Source of the DNA: Melioribacteraceae bacterium
Lineage (GTDB): Bacteria > Bacteroidota > Ignavibacteria > Ignavibacteriales > Melioribacteraceae
DNA length: 64,000 nucleotides
Direction: 5' to 3'
Assembly (NCBI GenBank): GCA_028282005.1
Contig: JANQIV010000112.1
Location: 27,436-91,435, forward strand
Shown here: in pieces, positions 55,471 to 63,575 of the stretch
Numbering within the stretch: the stretch's first letter is position 1
Layout: each line of letters begins with the position of its first letter
Notes under the pieces: model-generated
Database searches by the model: none
What the model was told of the DNA's origin: nothing
Seen by the model: only the letters and a program-made list of their open reading frames with translations
Program-made: the position numbers and the translations under genes

Positions 55471-57454
55471 AAGAAAAATAACTTTAACAACATTAGTAGT
55501 TATTATGATTTGCAGTAGCGAATACATAGCGCAATCTTCGTTTGATTTTTATGGTAATTCTTGGAACAATAATAATGATAGCTTCCGGTTAAACTCATTG
55601 GAAAGCAATCCACTGAATTATTCTAAATCTGATGACTGGGAACTTTCAGTCTCATATAATACAAATCTTGCTGACCAAGTTACGAACAATGTCTATTTGA
55701 TATCTCTTTCAAAAAAATTGGGAAGCCATTATTTGTATTCTAGATTTACCCCGGGCATAAAACACTCATTCTCTTTTAAGACCGATCAAGATATTGTAAT
55801 TCGAGATACAGTATTACTTCAAACAAAAACAAAAATTGAATATTCTGAAAAATTCGGATTCGGATATTCGGTTGATTTTTCAAAAACAATAACTGCGGGT
55901 TTTTCATTTAGATATTTCGGCCAGGAGTTAACAGAAGATACTCCAGATGTTGTTTATGATTCCGTGAACGCAATTGTAACTGAAACAATAACTTCAAAAA
56001 AAGATTTCTTGAAAGGTGATATCGGTGTGTCAATTTCTCCTTCCAGATATTTTACATTTTCTGTTCATTCCAATAATTTATTTATTGCAAATAATAATGA
56101 TAAGTTTGAAGAAGATTTTCAAATCAAGAAAGATAAACTTGCTGTTTTTGGGCTTAGTATTAAACCGATTGACAATATAAATCTATTTGGGAAAATTGAA
56201 ACCAACTCTTCTTTTAATGCCGGATTGAATTTAAACTGGAATATGTTGGGAGGTACTGTAAGTATTGGCAATTCAATCATACATGATAAATATCAATCAC
56301 CTTACATTGCTGGTATGATTCCGTTTGTAAATTACTCAAATGATTTCATGAGCATCACCGTAACCGGAGTTAAATATTTTGAAGAAAGAAACAAAGTGCA
56401 GCCTCTATCTGTTTTTCGCGAAGAAGGAATTCACAGCGTAATAAATAATAGATATAGTGACGACAAGGTTTGGGTAAATGTGAATTTTGCTTTTTCATTA
56501 AAAGAAGAACAAAAAGTAAAATTCATTGATGTTGAAATTAAGAAAGATATTTTCCCGTCACTAGATGAACTCTATTTAAGTGAAGCTTTTGCGGTAGGAA
56601 GAGTAGTTAACATAAGTGATGAAAAAGTAACTGTGAAGCCCTCCAGCAAAATTAGTCAGTTAAACGAAGAGCTAATTTATTCTCCATTAGTGACAATTCA
56701 GCCTGGTGATACTGCAGAAGTATTTTTCTATACCAATATAAATAAAATAAATAGGGTAATTTCTAAAAGGGAAATATCGCAAGCTAACTTTTATGTTACT
56801 GTCCATAAAGAAAATCCGGATGACGCATTTCAAAAACCGATATTAATAAATCAGAAAAATAGCTGGGATGGGAACGTATTCAATCTCAAACATTTCGTAA
56901 AAAGAGACCTTGATTACTCAAGTAATTACGCGAAGCAAATAATTAATAAAAATAGAGACTCACTTAATAATGTTGATCCGTTGTTAACGAACTTCAAAAC
57001 AGTTGAAGTACTTTTTAATGAGTACGTTAAAAACTTGACATACGTTGCTGACCCAAGAGCTTCACATGAATGGGTCCAATTCCCAAACGAAACTATTGAA
57101 GTTAAAGGCGGTGACTGTGATGACTTAAGCGTATGCTTCAGCTCATTGCTGGAAGGAATAGGCATACCTACGGCTTTTGTTGATTACAAAGAGCAGCAGG
57201 GAATACGGCATGTAAACTTACTGGTAAATACAAAGTTGATAACTTCACAGGCATCTTTAATAACAAATAATGACCGTAAATATTTTTTAAGGACTAATGC
57301 GGAAGGTGTTGATGAAGTTTGGATTCCCGTGGAAATGACTATGTTGACAAATTTTAAAGAAGCCTGGTCTGTTGGTGCAAAGAAATTCTATGAAGAGGCA
57401 GTGGAGTTATATGGGTTGGCAAAAGGTCAAATAGAAATAATAGACATTAATTAA
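55451..57454 (+). CDS. outer-membrane beta-barrel/transglutaminase-like fusion protein
   Basis: A ~667-residue exported protein (ATG 55451; signal helix ITLTTLVVIMICSSEYIAQ). Residues ~25-330 look like an outer-membrane barrel: alternating hydrophobic strands, NPLNYSKSDDWELSVSYN, FGFGYSVDF, GVSISPSRYFTFSVHSNNLF. Residues ~350-480 form a beta-rich middle domain. The C-terminus (~500-650) is a transglutaminase-like cysteine domain: Cys in VKGGDCDDLSVCFSSLL, His in IRHVNLLVN, and WIPVEMTM with Glu in the third position. The fold fits a protease or transpeptidase tethered to the outer membrane. No activity is proven. Confidence 0.75.
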   Translation: MLFLSLKRKITLTTLVVIMICSSEYIAQSSFDFYGNSWNNNNDSFRLNSLESNPLNYSKSDDWELSVSYNTNLADQVTNNVYLISLSKKLGSHYLYSRFTPGIKHSFSFKTDQDIVIRDTVLLQTKTKIEYSEKFGFGYSVDFSKTITAGFSFRYFGQELTEDTPDVVYDSVNAIVTETITSKKDFLKGDIGVSISPSRYFTFSVHSNNLFIANNNDKFEEDFQIKKDKLAVFGLSIKPIDNINLFGKIETNSSFNAGLNLNWNMLGGTVSIGNSIIHDKYQSPYIAGMIPFVNYSNDFMSITVTGVKYFEERNKVQPLSVFREEGIHSVINNRYSDDKVWVNVNFAFSLKEEQKVKFIDVEIKKDIFPSLDELYLSEAFAVGRVVNISDEKVTVKPSSKISQLNEELIYSPLVTIQPGDTAEVFFYTNINKINRVISKREISQANFYVTVHKENPDDAFQKPILINQKNSWDGNVFNLKHFVKRDLDYSSNYAKQIINKNRDSLNNVDPLLTNFKTVEVLFNEYVKNLTYVADPRASHEWVQFPNETIEVKGGDCDDLSVCFSSLLEGIGIPTAFVDYKEQQGIRHVNLLVNTKLITSQASLITNNDRKYFLRTNAEGVDEVWIPVEMTMLTNFKEAWSVGAKKFYEEAVELYGLAKGQIEIIDIN

Positions 57455-57471
57455 AATTGATGGTGAAAGAA

Positions 57472-58149
57472 ATGAAAAAGTTTTTAATAATATTTTTAAT
57501 AATTGGAATAAATGCAGCACAAGATTTTGCCGTTGAAAAAATCTCCGGTAATGTGCTGGTACAAAAAGGTTTCTCGGAAAGCTGGGAAGATGTAAAAATT
57601 GGCGACAAACTTTCTAAAGATGATCTTCTGCAGACTGAAGAAAAATCATTTATTCAATTGAATAATTCTGGCAGCCGTTTTCTCCTGAAAAGCAATTCTG
57701 CATTGGGGTTGAATCATATAAAAGAAGTTTCAATCAATGAACTTCTGCTTGCATTGGCGATGGAAGAAATTAGAAAAATTCCGAAAGACGGTAAGAAAAA
57801 CGAATCTCGCAATACTGCTGTTTATGGTGAAGAACACAAGCTTGTCTCTACGCTGGAGATCAAAAAATCTACTTTGGGGCAAAAAAGATTGAAAGGCGCA
57901 AAACAGCTCGCCGAAGAAGGCTTTGAGGAATCTGCAATTATTGCTGCTAAAGAGACTTACAGAAAATATCCTGACACAAGAAAAGATATAAATAACAGAC
58001 TTTATTTTGTTGATCTTTTAATTCAACTTGAGTTATTGGAAGAAGCAAATAGTGAACTCTATTCACTTAAAGAATTTGCTGAAGATGACAATTTAATTCT
58101 GGTAGATAAAAAAATAAATGAAGTTAAAGAAAAGCTTACTGTTAATTAG
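57472..58149 (+). CDS. exported FecR-like protein with TPR-type C-terminus
   Basis: A 225-residue exported protein. I choose ATG 57472, which gives the signal MKKFLIIFLIIGINA. The next ~110 residues resemble a FecR domain (VEKISGNVLVQKGFSESWEDVKIGDKL, then LQTEEKSFIQLNNSGSRFLLKSNS), a fold used for envelope sensing or ligand binding. The C-terminal ~80 residues are helix pairs like TPR (AKETYRKYPDTRKDINNRLY). FecR domains often occur beside CHASE2 proteins. It overlaps the next gene by 32 bp and follows the barrel protein by 17. Confidence 0.75.
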   Translation: MKKFLIIFLIIGINAAQDFAVEKISGNVLVQKGFSESWEDVKIGDKLSKDDLLQTEEKSFIQLNNSGSRFLLKSNSALGLNHIKEVSINELLLALAMEEIRKIPKDGKKNESRNTAVYGEEHKLVSTLEIKKSTLGQKRLKGAKQLAEEGFEESAIIAAKETYRKYPDTRKDINNRLYFVDLLIQLELLEEANSELYSLKEFAEDDNLILVDKKINEVKEKLTVN

Positions 58150-58510
58150 TATTTTTGCTTTATCAATTGCTTGTTCAGATGATACTTCTGACCCAGTTAT
58201 TTGTACCGAAATATTTGTGATTTTCGATGTAACAATAGTTGACAGAAATAATTTGCCTGTTGATTCATTAAGCACTAGTGTAGTTTCGAAAGAAGGAGAT
58301 TTCGTATATAATTTTTTTGACGATTTCAATGGTTTAGGTGTCTATCCGGTCATGACGGATCAGTTCAAAGATGAATTGAGAGGAAAGCAAGAAGTAGTGA
58401 TTTTTACAGCTGAAAACGACAGCATCAGCGTTCAGCAAGAGTTTGTTTTCACTGCAGACGAGTGTCACGTAAATAAATTATCGGGTCCGGATACTTTAAT
58501 AATTAATTAG
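58118..58510 (+). CDS. small lipoprotein of unknown function
   Basis: A 130-residue probable lipoprotein (signal MKLKKSLLLISIFALSIAC). The mature part has a pattern of short beta strands with two further Cys residues (VICTEIF and ADECHVN) that could form a disulfide. It looks like a single Ig- or carboxypeptidase-regulatory-like domain. It is the last gene of the CHASE2/barrel operon and is followed by a hairpin terminator. No family is recognised. Confidence 0.7.
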   Translation: MKLKKSLLLISIFALSIACSDDTSDPVICTEIFVIFDVTIVDRNNLPVDSLSTSVVSKEGDFVYNFFDDFNGLGVYPVMTDQFKDELRGKQEVVIFTAENDSISVQQEFVFTADECHVNKLSGPDTLIIN

Positions 58511-58608
58511 TTTTTATTTGGAACTAATTTTGTTATCATACGTTTCAATTGTAGCAAATTAATTTTTACAAGATGATACATAATTCAAATACAATTCGAA
58601 TTTCATTC

Positions 58609-58632
58609 AATAGCGACTTCCGCTATTTTTCT
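58609..58632 (+). terminator. terminator at the end of the CHASE2 operon
   Basis: A 7-bp stem (AATAGCG/CGCTATT) with a five-base loop is followed by a short T run. It lies about 100 bp before the cysE start. Confidence 0.65.
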
Positions 58633-58726
58633 ACTTGCATGTGTTAATGCTTACATATCGCGCTTAACCTGTTTTTCTTTTTAATCTATATCTAAACAAA
58701 AATTAAATCAAACAAAGAGGTAAACT

Positions 58727-59581
58727 ATGACTGCCAATAGTAATATTGGATCAGATCAATTTTCCAAAAACTTATTAAAAATCCGTCACGGATATTCGTC
58801 CCGCTTCTCTGTAAAAAGAGAAAGCCAGAAATTCATCAACGACTTGCTGGAATTACTATTCCCGCATTTTTCAGAACAAATCTATTATGATGAAAATGAT
58901 ATTGAAAGCAAACTTCAACTGCTCAAAAGAAATCTTAAATTCATTTTGAAATCGATGAACAATGATGAGTTAAGCTGCAGTGATTATGCAGATGATTTTT
59001 TCAAAACAATTCACGAAGTAAACAACAAGCTTTGGAGGGACGCACAGTTTATCAATGAAGGAGATCCGGCTTCAGAGAGTGTTGACGAAGTAATTCTTTC
59101 TTACCCGGGATTTTTCGCCATCGCCATTTTTAGGTTTGCTCATGAAATGTATAAAATCGGCATACCTATTTTGCCGAGAGTTTTAACTGAATACGCTCAT
59201 CAAATTACGGGAATAGATATTCACCCCGGTGCAAAAATTGGTTGTCCGTTTTTTATCGACCACGGTACCGGAATCGTAGTTGGTGAAACATCAAACATTG
59301 GTAATAAAGTAAAACTTTACCAGGGAGTAACTCTCGGTGCTTTGAGTGTCGATAAAAAACTGTCGAATCAAAAGCGTCATCCCACGATTGAAGATAATGT
59401 AATAATCTACTCGCAAGCTGTAATTCTTGGAGGTGAAACCGTAATCGGGCATGACAGCATTATCGGTGGTAATGTGTGGCTTACTGAAAGTGTAAATCCT
59501 TATTCTATAGTTTATCATAAAAGTGAAATTAAAGTCCGTAAAAGCGGGCAGTATGAAGAGACATTTGACTTTGTCATTTAG
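58727..59581 (+). CDS. cysE: serine O-acetyltransferase
   Basis: A 284-residue cytoplasmic enzyme that acetylates serine for cysteine synthesis. Residues ~1-150 are the helical N-terminal domain. The left-handed beta-helix follows with IHPGAKIGCPFFIDHGTGIVVGETSNIG, the catalytic His lying in HPGAKIG and DHGTG. The C-terminal repeats are ILGGETVIGHDSIIGGNVWL. The length fits the longer CysE/EpsC type. AGAGG ribosome binding site before the ATG. cysK follows 47 bp downstream, so the pair forms a cysteine operon; the sulfide source is outside the window. Confidence 0.93.
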   Translation: MTANSNIGSDQFSKNLLKIRHGYSSRFSVKRESQKFINDLLELLFPHFSEQIYYDENDIESKLQLLKRNLKFILKSMNNDELSCSDYADDFFKTIHEVNNKLWRDAQFINEGDPASESVDEVILSYPGFFAIAIFRFAHEMYKIGIPILPRVLTEYAHQITGIDIHPGAKIGCPFFIDHGTGIVVGETSNIGNKVKLYQGVTLGALSVDKKLSNQKRHPTIEDNVIIYSQAVILGGETVIGHDSIIGGNVWLTESVNPYSIVYHKSEIKVRKSGQYEETFDFVI

Positions 59582-59628
59582 GAAAAGTTTTCAAATAAAT
59601 TACAAACAAATAAATAAACGGAGTAAAA

Positions 59629-60540
59629 ATGAAAGTACAAAATATATTGGAAACAATAGGCAACACACCTCATCTAAAAGTTAACAAGCTTTTCGGCAAT
59701 GATCACAACGTGTGGATCAAACTCGAAAGAGCAAATCCCGGCGGTAGCATAAAAGACAGGATCGCTTTTTCAATGATTGAGGATGCTGAAAAGAGGGGAG
59801 TGTTGCAAGAGGGGAGCATTATAATCGAACCGACATCAGGTAATACCGGCGTGGGTTTAGCGATGGTAGCTGCTGTAAAAGGGTATAAATTGATTTTGGT
59901 GATGCCTGAATCAATGTCAGTTGAAAGAAGAAAATTAATGGCCGCATATGGAGCTGAATTTGAACTTACACCAAAAGAGGGAGGAATGAAAGCTGCAATT
60001 GAAAAGGCTCAAGAGCTACACCAGCAAACCCCAAACTCCTGGATACCTTCACAGTTTGATAATCCTTCGAATGTTGATATCCATAAAAAAGCAACAGCTC
60101 AGGAAATCTTAAATGATTTTCCTGAAGGAATTGATTATCTAATCACTGGAGTAGGGACCGGCGGACACATAACCGGAGTTGCTGAAATTCTAAAAGAAAA
60201 ATTACCGAACTTAAAAGTGTTTGCAGTTGAACCAACTCTCTCACCGGTTATTAGTGGTGGTGCTCCTGGCCCGCATCCAATTCAAGGGATTGGTGCTGGG
60301 TTTATTCCTGAAAACTTGCATACAAATGTTTTAGATGGAACTGTGCAGGTTGAAAAAGAAGATGCGTTTATATTTGCTCAAAGAGCTGCTAAAGAAGAAG
60401 GGCTGCTTGGCGGGATTTCATCTGCAGCGACCTTGTCTGCTATAAATCAAAAATTACCTGAAATACCAAAAGGCTCTACTGTATTGGGTTTTAACTATGA
60501 TACCGGTGAAAGGTATTTATCAATTGAAGGATTGTTTTAA
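59629..60540 (+). CDS. cysK: cysteine synthase A (O-acetylserine sulfhydrylase)
   Basis: A 303-residue PLP enzyme that makes cysteine from O-acetylserine and sulfide in the cytoplasm. The N-terminal [14 protein letters not shown], the PLP lysine in [12 protein letters not shown] and the [13 protein letters not shown] loop are diagnostic. [14 protein letters not shown] binds the phosphate, and [12 protein letters not shown] is near the end. It may form the classic complex with CysE. ATG with a GGAG ribosome binding site. It ends at a hairpin terminator shared with the minus-strand phosphatase. Confidence 0.95.
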   Translation: MKVQNILETIGNTPHLKVNKLFGNDHNVWIKLERANPGGSIKDRIAFSMIEDAEKRGVLQEGSIIIEPTSGNTGVGLAMVAAVKGYKLILVMPESMSVERRKLMAAYGAEFELTPKEGGMKAAIEKAQELHQQTPNSWIPSQFDNPSNVDIHKKATAQEILNDFPEGIDYLITGVGTGGHITGVAEILKEKLPNLKVFAVEPTLSPVISGGAPGPHPIQGIGAGFIPENLHTNVLDGTVQVEKEDAFIFAQRAAKEEGLLGGISSAATLSAINQKLPEIPKGSTVLGFNYDTGERYLSIEGLF

Positions 60541-60554
60541 TTAATCTTTTATGT

Positions 60555-60588
60555 CATCGGGGCAAAATTCCTTGCTCCGATGGCTTTT
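60555..60588. terminator. bidirectional terminator between cysK and the SpoIIE-type phosphatase
   Basis: An 11-bp stem with one mismatch (CATCGGGGCAA/TTGCTCCGATG) and a six-base loop, followed by a T-rich tail. It lies between convergent genes. Confidence 0.7.
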
Positions 60589-61735
60589 ATACTTCTTTTA
60601 AAACAACAAACTTTCCGTCTTTTCTTAACTTTTCGGCTATTAGTGGAATGATATTTTTTCGGATAACAATTCCTGTTTGAGCAAAGCTAATATCATTTTC
60701 AGCGGGATTGCTTGCAGTGCCAACTGTAATATTTATTTTATCTGCAACTTTTATGAGATGATATAATTCAGTTACAGGGCTGTTCGTTTCAAACTTCTCG
60801 GGATTTTCTTCCCAAATATTGTAAATTTGATTGAGTGTAACTGCACCTTCTGTAACAAGCGAAATTCCTTCTATTTCGTAATTAGGGGGAGCGATGCTGC
60901 TACTGAAGTTGTTATCGATTTTTAATGTTCTTCCCATCTGCCTTGCTGCAACTTTTGCTGTTGTCGCACCGCAAATAATTTTTAATCCTCTTGATGAAAG
61001 AAAATTATTAATCACTTTAGCGTCATTTTCAGGATTTAAAGGCGGGCCGGTTAAAATGTTTATAGCTACCCCTTTCCTGCAATAAACCATTGAAGCTGTT
61101 ATGTCATCTCCAACTTTCTTTTGCCAATAAACTTTCGCTTGATCCAATACTATGTCTGGTACCTTCTCAATTTTTTTACCAAACTTTATTGAGTTGGAGA
61201 TAAAGTCGCTTACTTCTTCAATCTTCCAGCCGTAATTTCTCCCGCTTCCGATTCCGGCGTTTGTAACTCCATCTGAAAAAGTTATAAGTCCTTCTCCAAC
61301 TTTTAGATAACAATCAGACTCAAGCACAATACTATTATCCAAATTGTAAACTCTTTGCGGAAGAACTGCAGAATATTTTCTCGACACAAAAATTGATGGC
61401 GGCATTTCGTATGAAAGAATATTTGCGAGTCCGTCATTCATAACTCTAACAATACTGAAAACTGCGTAAGACAAGTCATTGAGTTTTGCTTCTTCCATTG
61501 TTTTCACAACCCTTGAAAATGTTTCTCGAATTGAAAATCCGGAATTGAGCAATTCTTTAATTCGTGATGCACAAAGTGTAGCTGCGATATTTGCTTTTAC
61601 GCCTGAGCCAAGTCCGTCGCAGACAATGTGGTAAGTTGAACTTTTGTCACGGTGAATTTCTACTACGTCGCCGCAAGGTGTGTCGGGCTTTTTGGATCTT
61701 TGTTTTGTTATTATTTCTGAGTGCGTGTATTCCAT
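60587..61735 (-). CDS. SpoIIE/PP2C-type protein phosphatase linked to the sensory hydrogenase
   Basis: A 382-residue soluble protein with a SpoIIE-like metal-dependent serine/threonine phosphatase domain (1-225). The Asp ligands appear in IVCDGLGSGVKAN, FSDGVTNAG and KKVGDDITASMV. The C-terminal ~150 residues form a further alpha/beta domain (NILTGPPLNP, FAQTGIVIRKN) without a name I can give. Its start overlaps the hydrogenase gene by 25 bp. The same phosphatase neighbours HydS-type sensory hydrogenases in anaerobes, suggesting H2-dependent signalling by dephosphorylation. Direct targets are unknown. Confidence 0.85.
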   Translation of the reverse strand: MEYTHSEIITKQRSKKPDTPCGDVVEIHRDKSSTYHIVCDGLGSGVKANIAATLCASRIKELLNSGFSIRETFSRVVKTMEEAKLNDLSYAVFSIVRVMNDGLANILSYEMPPSIFVSRKYSAVLPQRVYNLDNSIVLESDCYLKVGEGLITFSDGVTNAGIGSGRNYGWKIEEVSDFISNSIKFGKKIEKVPDIVLDQAKVYWQKKVGDDITASMVYCRKGVAINILTGPPLNPENDAKVINNFLSSRGLKIICGATTAKVAARQMGRTLKIDNNFSSSIAPPNYEIEGISLVTEGAVTLNQIYNIWEENPEKFETNSPVTELYHLIKVADKINITVGTASNPAENDISFAQTGIVIRKNIIPLIAEKLRKDGKFVVLKEV

Positions 61736-63471
61736 AACCAGTTTTTCTTTGTACCCAGATTTTTCTTTTCTTCGTCTTCAGTTAACTCAATTAATTTTTC
61801 GACAAGCTCTTCACCTTTTGCTGTGCTTTCTCCCAGATACTTCGCGAGGTTTTGCGCCATTGTAATCTGGTGGTCAAGCAATTCCTGAGCTTTATAAATT
61901 GTTTCTTTTTTCAGTGACGATAATTTTTCAGTCACACTTGTGTGTTTAGTGATATCAACAAATATTCCGGCTATTTGATCTTCTTCTTCAAGTGTGTAAA
62001 TGATCTGATGACAAATCAAATTATCGTTGTGTTTTATAACCATGCTTATTTCTTTTTCATCAGAATTTTTAAGCTGAATAAAAGGTTCGGGGTCCATCAA
62101 GGTAGATATTTTTTTACCAACAGCATTATTTGAACAATGGAAGAAGTTTTTGAAAGCCGGGTTCATATGGATAATATTCAATTGCTGGTCCAGCACAATG
62201 ATTCCGTTTGGGCTTGTGTTTATCACTTTATCTGTTCTTTGTTCAGCCAATCTGCGCATAAATGGAATGCACATTTCTTTTACTGCCATTCCGTTTAACA
62301 CTGCTTTTGCTTTATCAATACACGAATCATAACCGCAAGCTTTGCAGTTCAGTTGATCTTCTTCACTTACTTTGCCTGTCTGCTCGAGCACTGTTCTAAT
62401 TTCTTCATCTGTGAACCAATCTTTGTCAGTGATCTTTTTGAGTTCCCAAGTATTATCAAGATTTGTTTTTATGTCGGAAGATGCCGGTGAATTTTGTTCA
62501 CACGATTTTGTGTAACTCAAAATCTTTTTTCTTCTATCAAAAATGTTTTCTTTGGTTGTTACACCAGGGCCGTTTATACAGCCGTATCTGCAGAACAATG
62601 GTTCAACCAAAGTTTTGCAGTCGTGTCCATTGCAATGATCGATCGAATCAAAAACTTCTTCGTATCCGGTAACTGAAATTATTGTTTCGGATAACAGATC
62701 GGGAGTAATGTCTGCTGTTTTCGGTAGTCCGCCTGCTAGTGGAAAATACCTTGAAACAAAAGGGGTATCCGAATCAAATGAACTGTCTTCCAAATCATTA
62801 AGCGAAATATTTTCTTCTTCAATCCAATCGAACCATTCGTCAAAGGTAATTACAGCATCAACATAGTCTTCAGATTCTTGTCTTTCTGCTTCACCTTTTT
62901 TCGCAATGCATGGTCCGATAAAAACTAGTTTTGAATCAAAGCCCAATCGCTCTTTTATAATTTTGCCATGCGCGCTCATCGGTGATAAAACAGGCATCAA
63001 GTTTTTTACTTTTTTAGTTTCGTATCTTTCAACATAATTTATAACCGCAGGGCAAGCTGTTGTTATTGAACAATTATTGGATTCGTTAAATAATTCTCCT
63101 GCTTTTTGTGCTACGTAATATGCCCCTTCCGCCGTTTCATAAACCTGGTTAAATCCAAGCATACGTAATAATGACGGAATTCTCTTTATTTGCCATTCTT
63201 CAAAAAGGAATGCAAACGACGGCGCAATACTTACTGCAACCTGTTCGTTTTCTTCAATCAGCTTTTTAACTTTGTATAAATCTTTGCGGTAAGTTTTTGC
63301 TTCTTGCGGACATTCACGGATACAAGTTCCGCACAGAATGCATCTATCATCTACAACTGAAGCCTGGTCGTTTTCCATTTTGATAGCGTTAACCGGGCAT
63401 CCTCTAACACATCGGTAACAATCTCTGCAGCGTGCTTTGTTCGTATAAATTATTTGATTTGTTTCACTCAT
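61711..63471 (-). CDS. HydS-like sensory [FeFe] hydrogenase with C-terminal PAS domain
   Basis: A 586-residue soluble iron-sulfur protein. Residues 15-56 hold two 4Fe-4S sites (CRDCYRCVRGCP, CILCGTCIRECP). The H-cluster domain (75-310) keeps the four ligands: Cys 140 in TTACPA, Cys 188 in GPCIAKKGE, and Cys 294 and Cys 298 in FCRYGCINGPG. A further 4Fe-4S site follows (CKACGYDSC, then Cys 401), then a PAS domain (~410-525) and a helical tail. Ala 139 sits where catalytic enzymes have the proton-relay Cys, as in HydS-type group C enzymes, so low turnover and a sensing role are likely. ATG start. Confidence 0.9.
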   Translation of the reverse strand: MSETNQIIYTNKARCRDCYRCVRGCPVNAIKMENDQASVVDDRCILCGTCIRECPQEAKTYRKDLYKVKKLIEENEQVAVSIAPSFAFLFEEWQIKRIPSLLRMLGFNQVYETAEGAYYVAQKAGELFNESNNCSITTACPAVINYVERYETKKVKNLMPVLSPMSAHGKIIKERLGFDSKLVFIGPCIAKKGEAERQESEDYVDAVITFDEWFDWIEEENISLNDLEDSSFDSDTPFVSRYFPLAGGLPKTADITPDLLSETIISVTGYEEVFDSIDHCNGHDCKTLVEPLFCRYGCINGPGVTTKENIFDRRKKILSYTKSCEQNSPASSDIKTNLDNTWELKKITDKDWFTDEEIRTVLEQTGKVSEEDQLNCKACGYDSCIDKAKAVLNGMAVKEMCIPFMRRLAEQRTDKVINTSPNGIIVLDQQLNIIHMNPAFKNFFHCSNNAVGKKISTLMDPEPFIQLKNSDEKEISMVIKHNDNLICHQIIYTLEEEDQIAGIFVDITKHTSVTEKLSSLKKETIYKAQELLDHQITMAQNLAKYLGESTAKGEELVEKLIELTEDEEKKNLGTKKNWLWNTRTQK

Positions 63472-63527
63472 GTTTCTAACTCAAATTTGATCATCTTATT
63501 ATTTTCGCAAAAAGCATCCTAAATGTT

Positions 63528-63563
63528 AATAAAAGATTTCCCGGCCATCGACTGAGAAATCTT
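63528..63563 (-). terminator. possible terminator downstream of the HydA-type gene
   Basis: On the minus strand an 8-bp stem (AAGATTTC/GAAATCTT, 15-base loop) is followed by TTTATT. It sits in the 104-bp gap between the hydA end and the sensory hydrogenase start. Confidence 0.45.
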
Positions 63564-63575
63564 CTCGCGGTGAAT

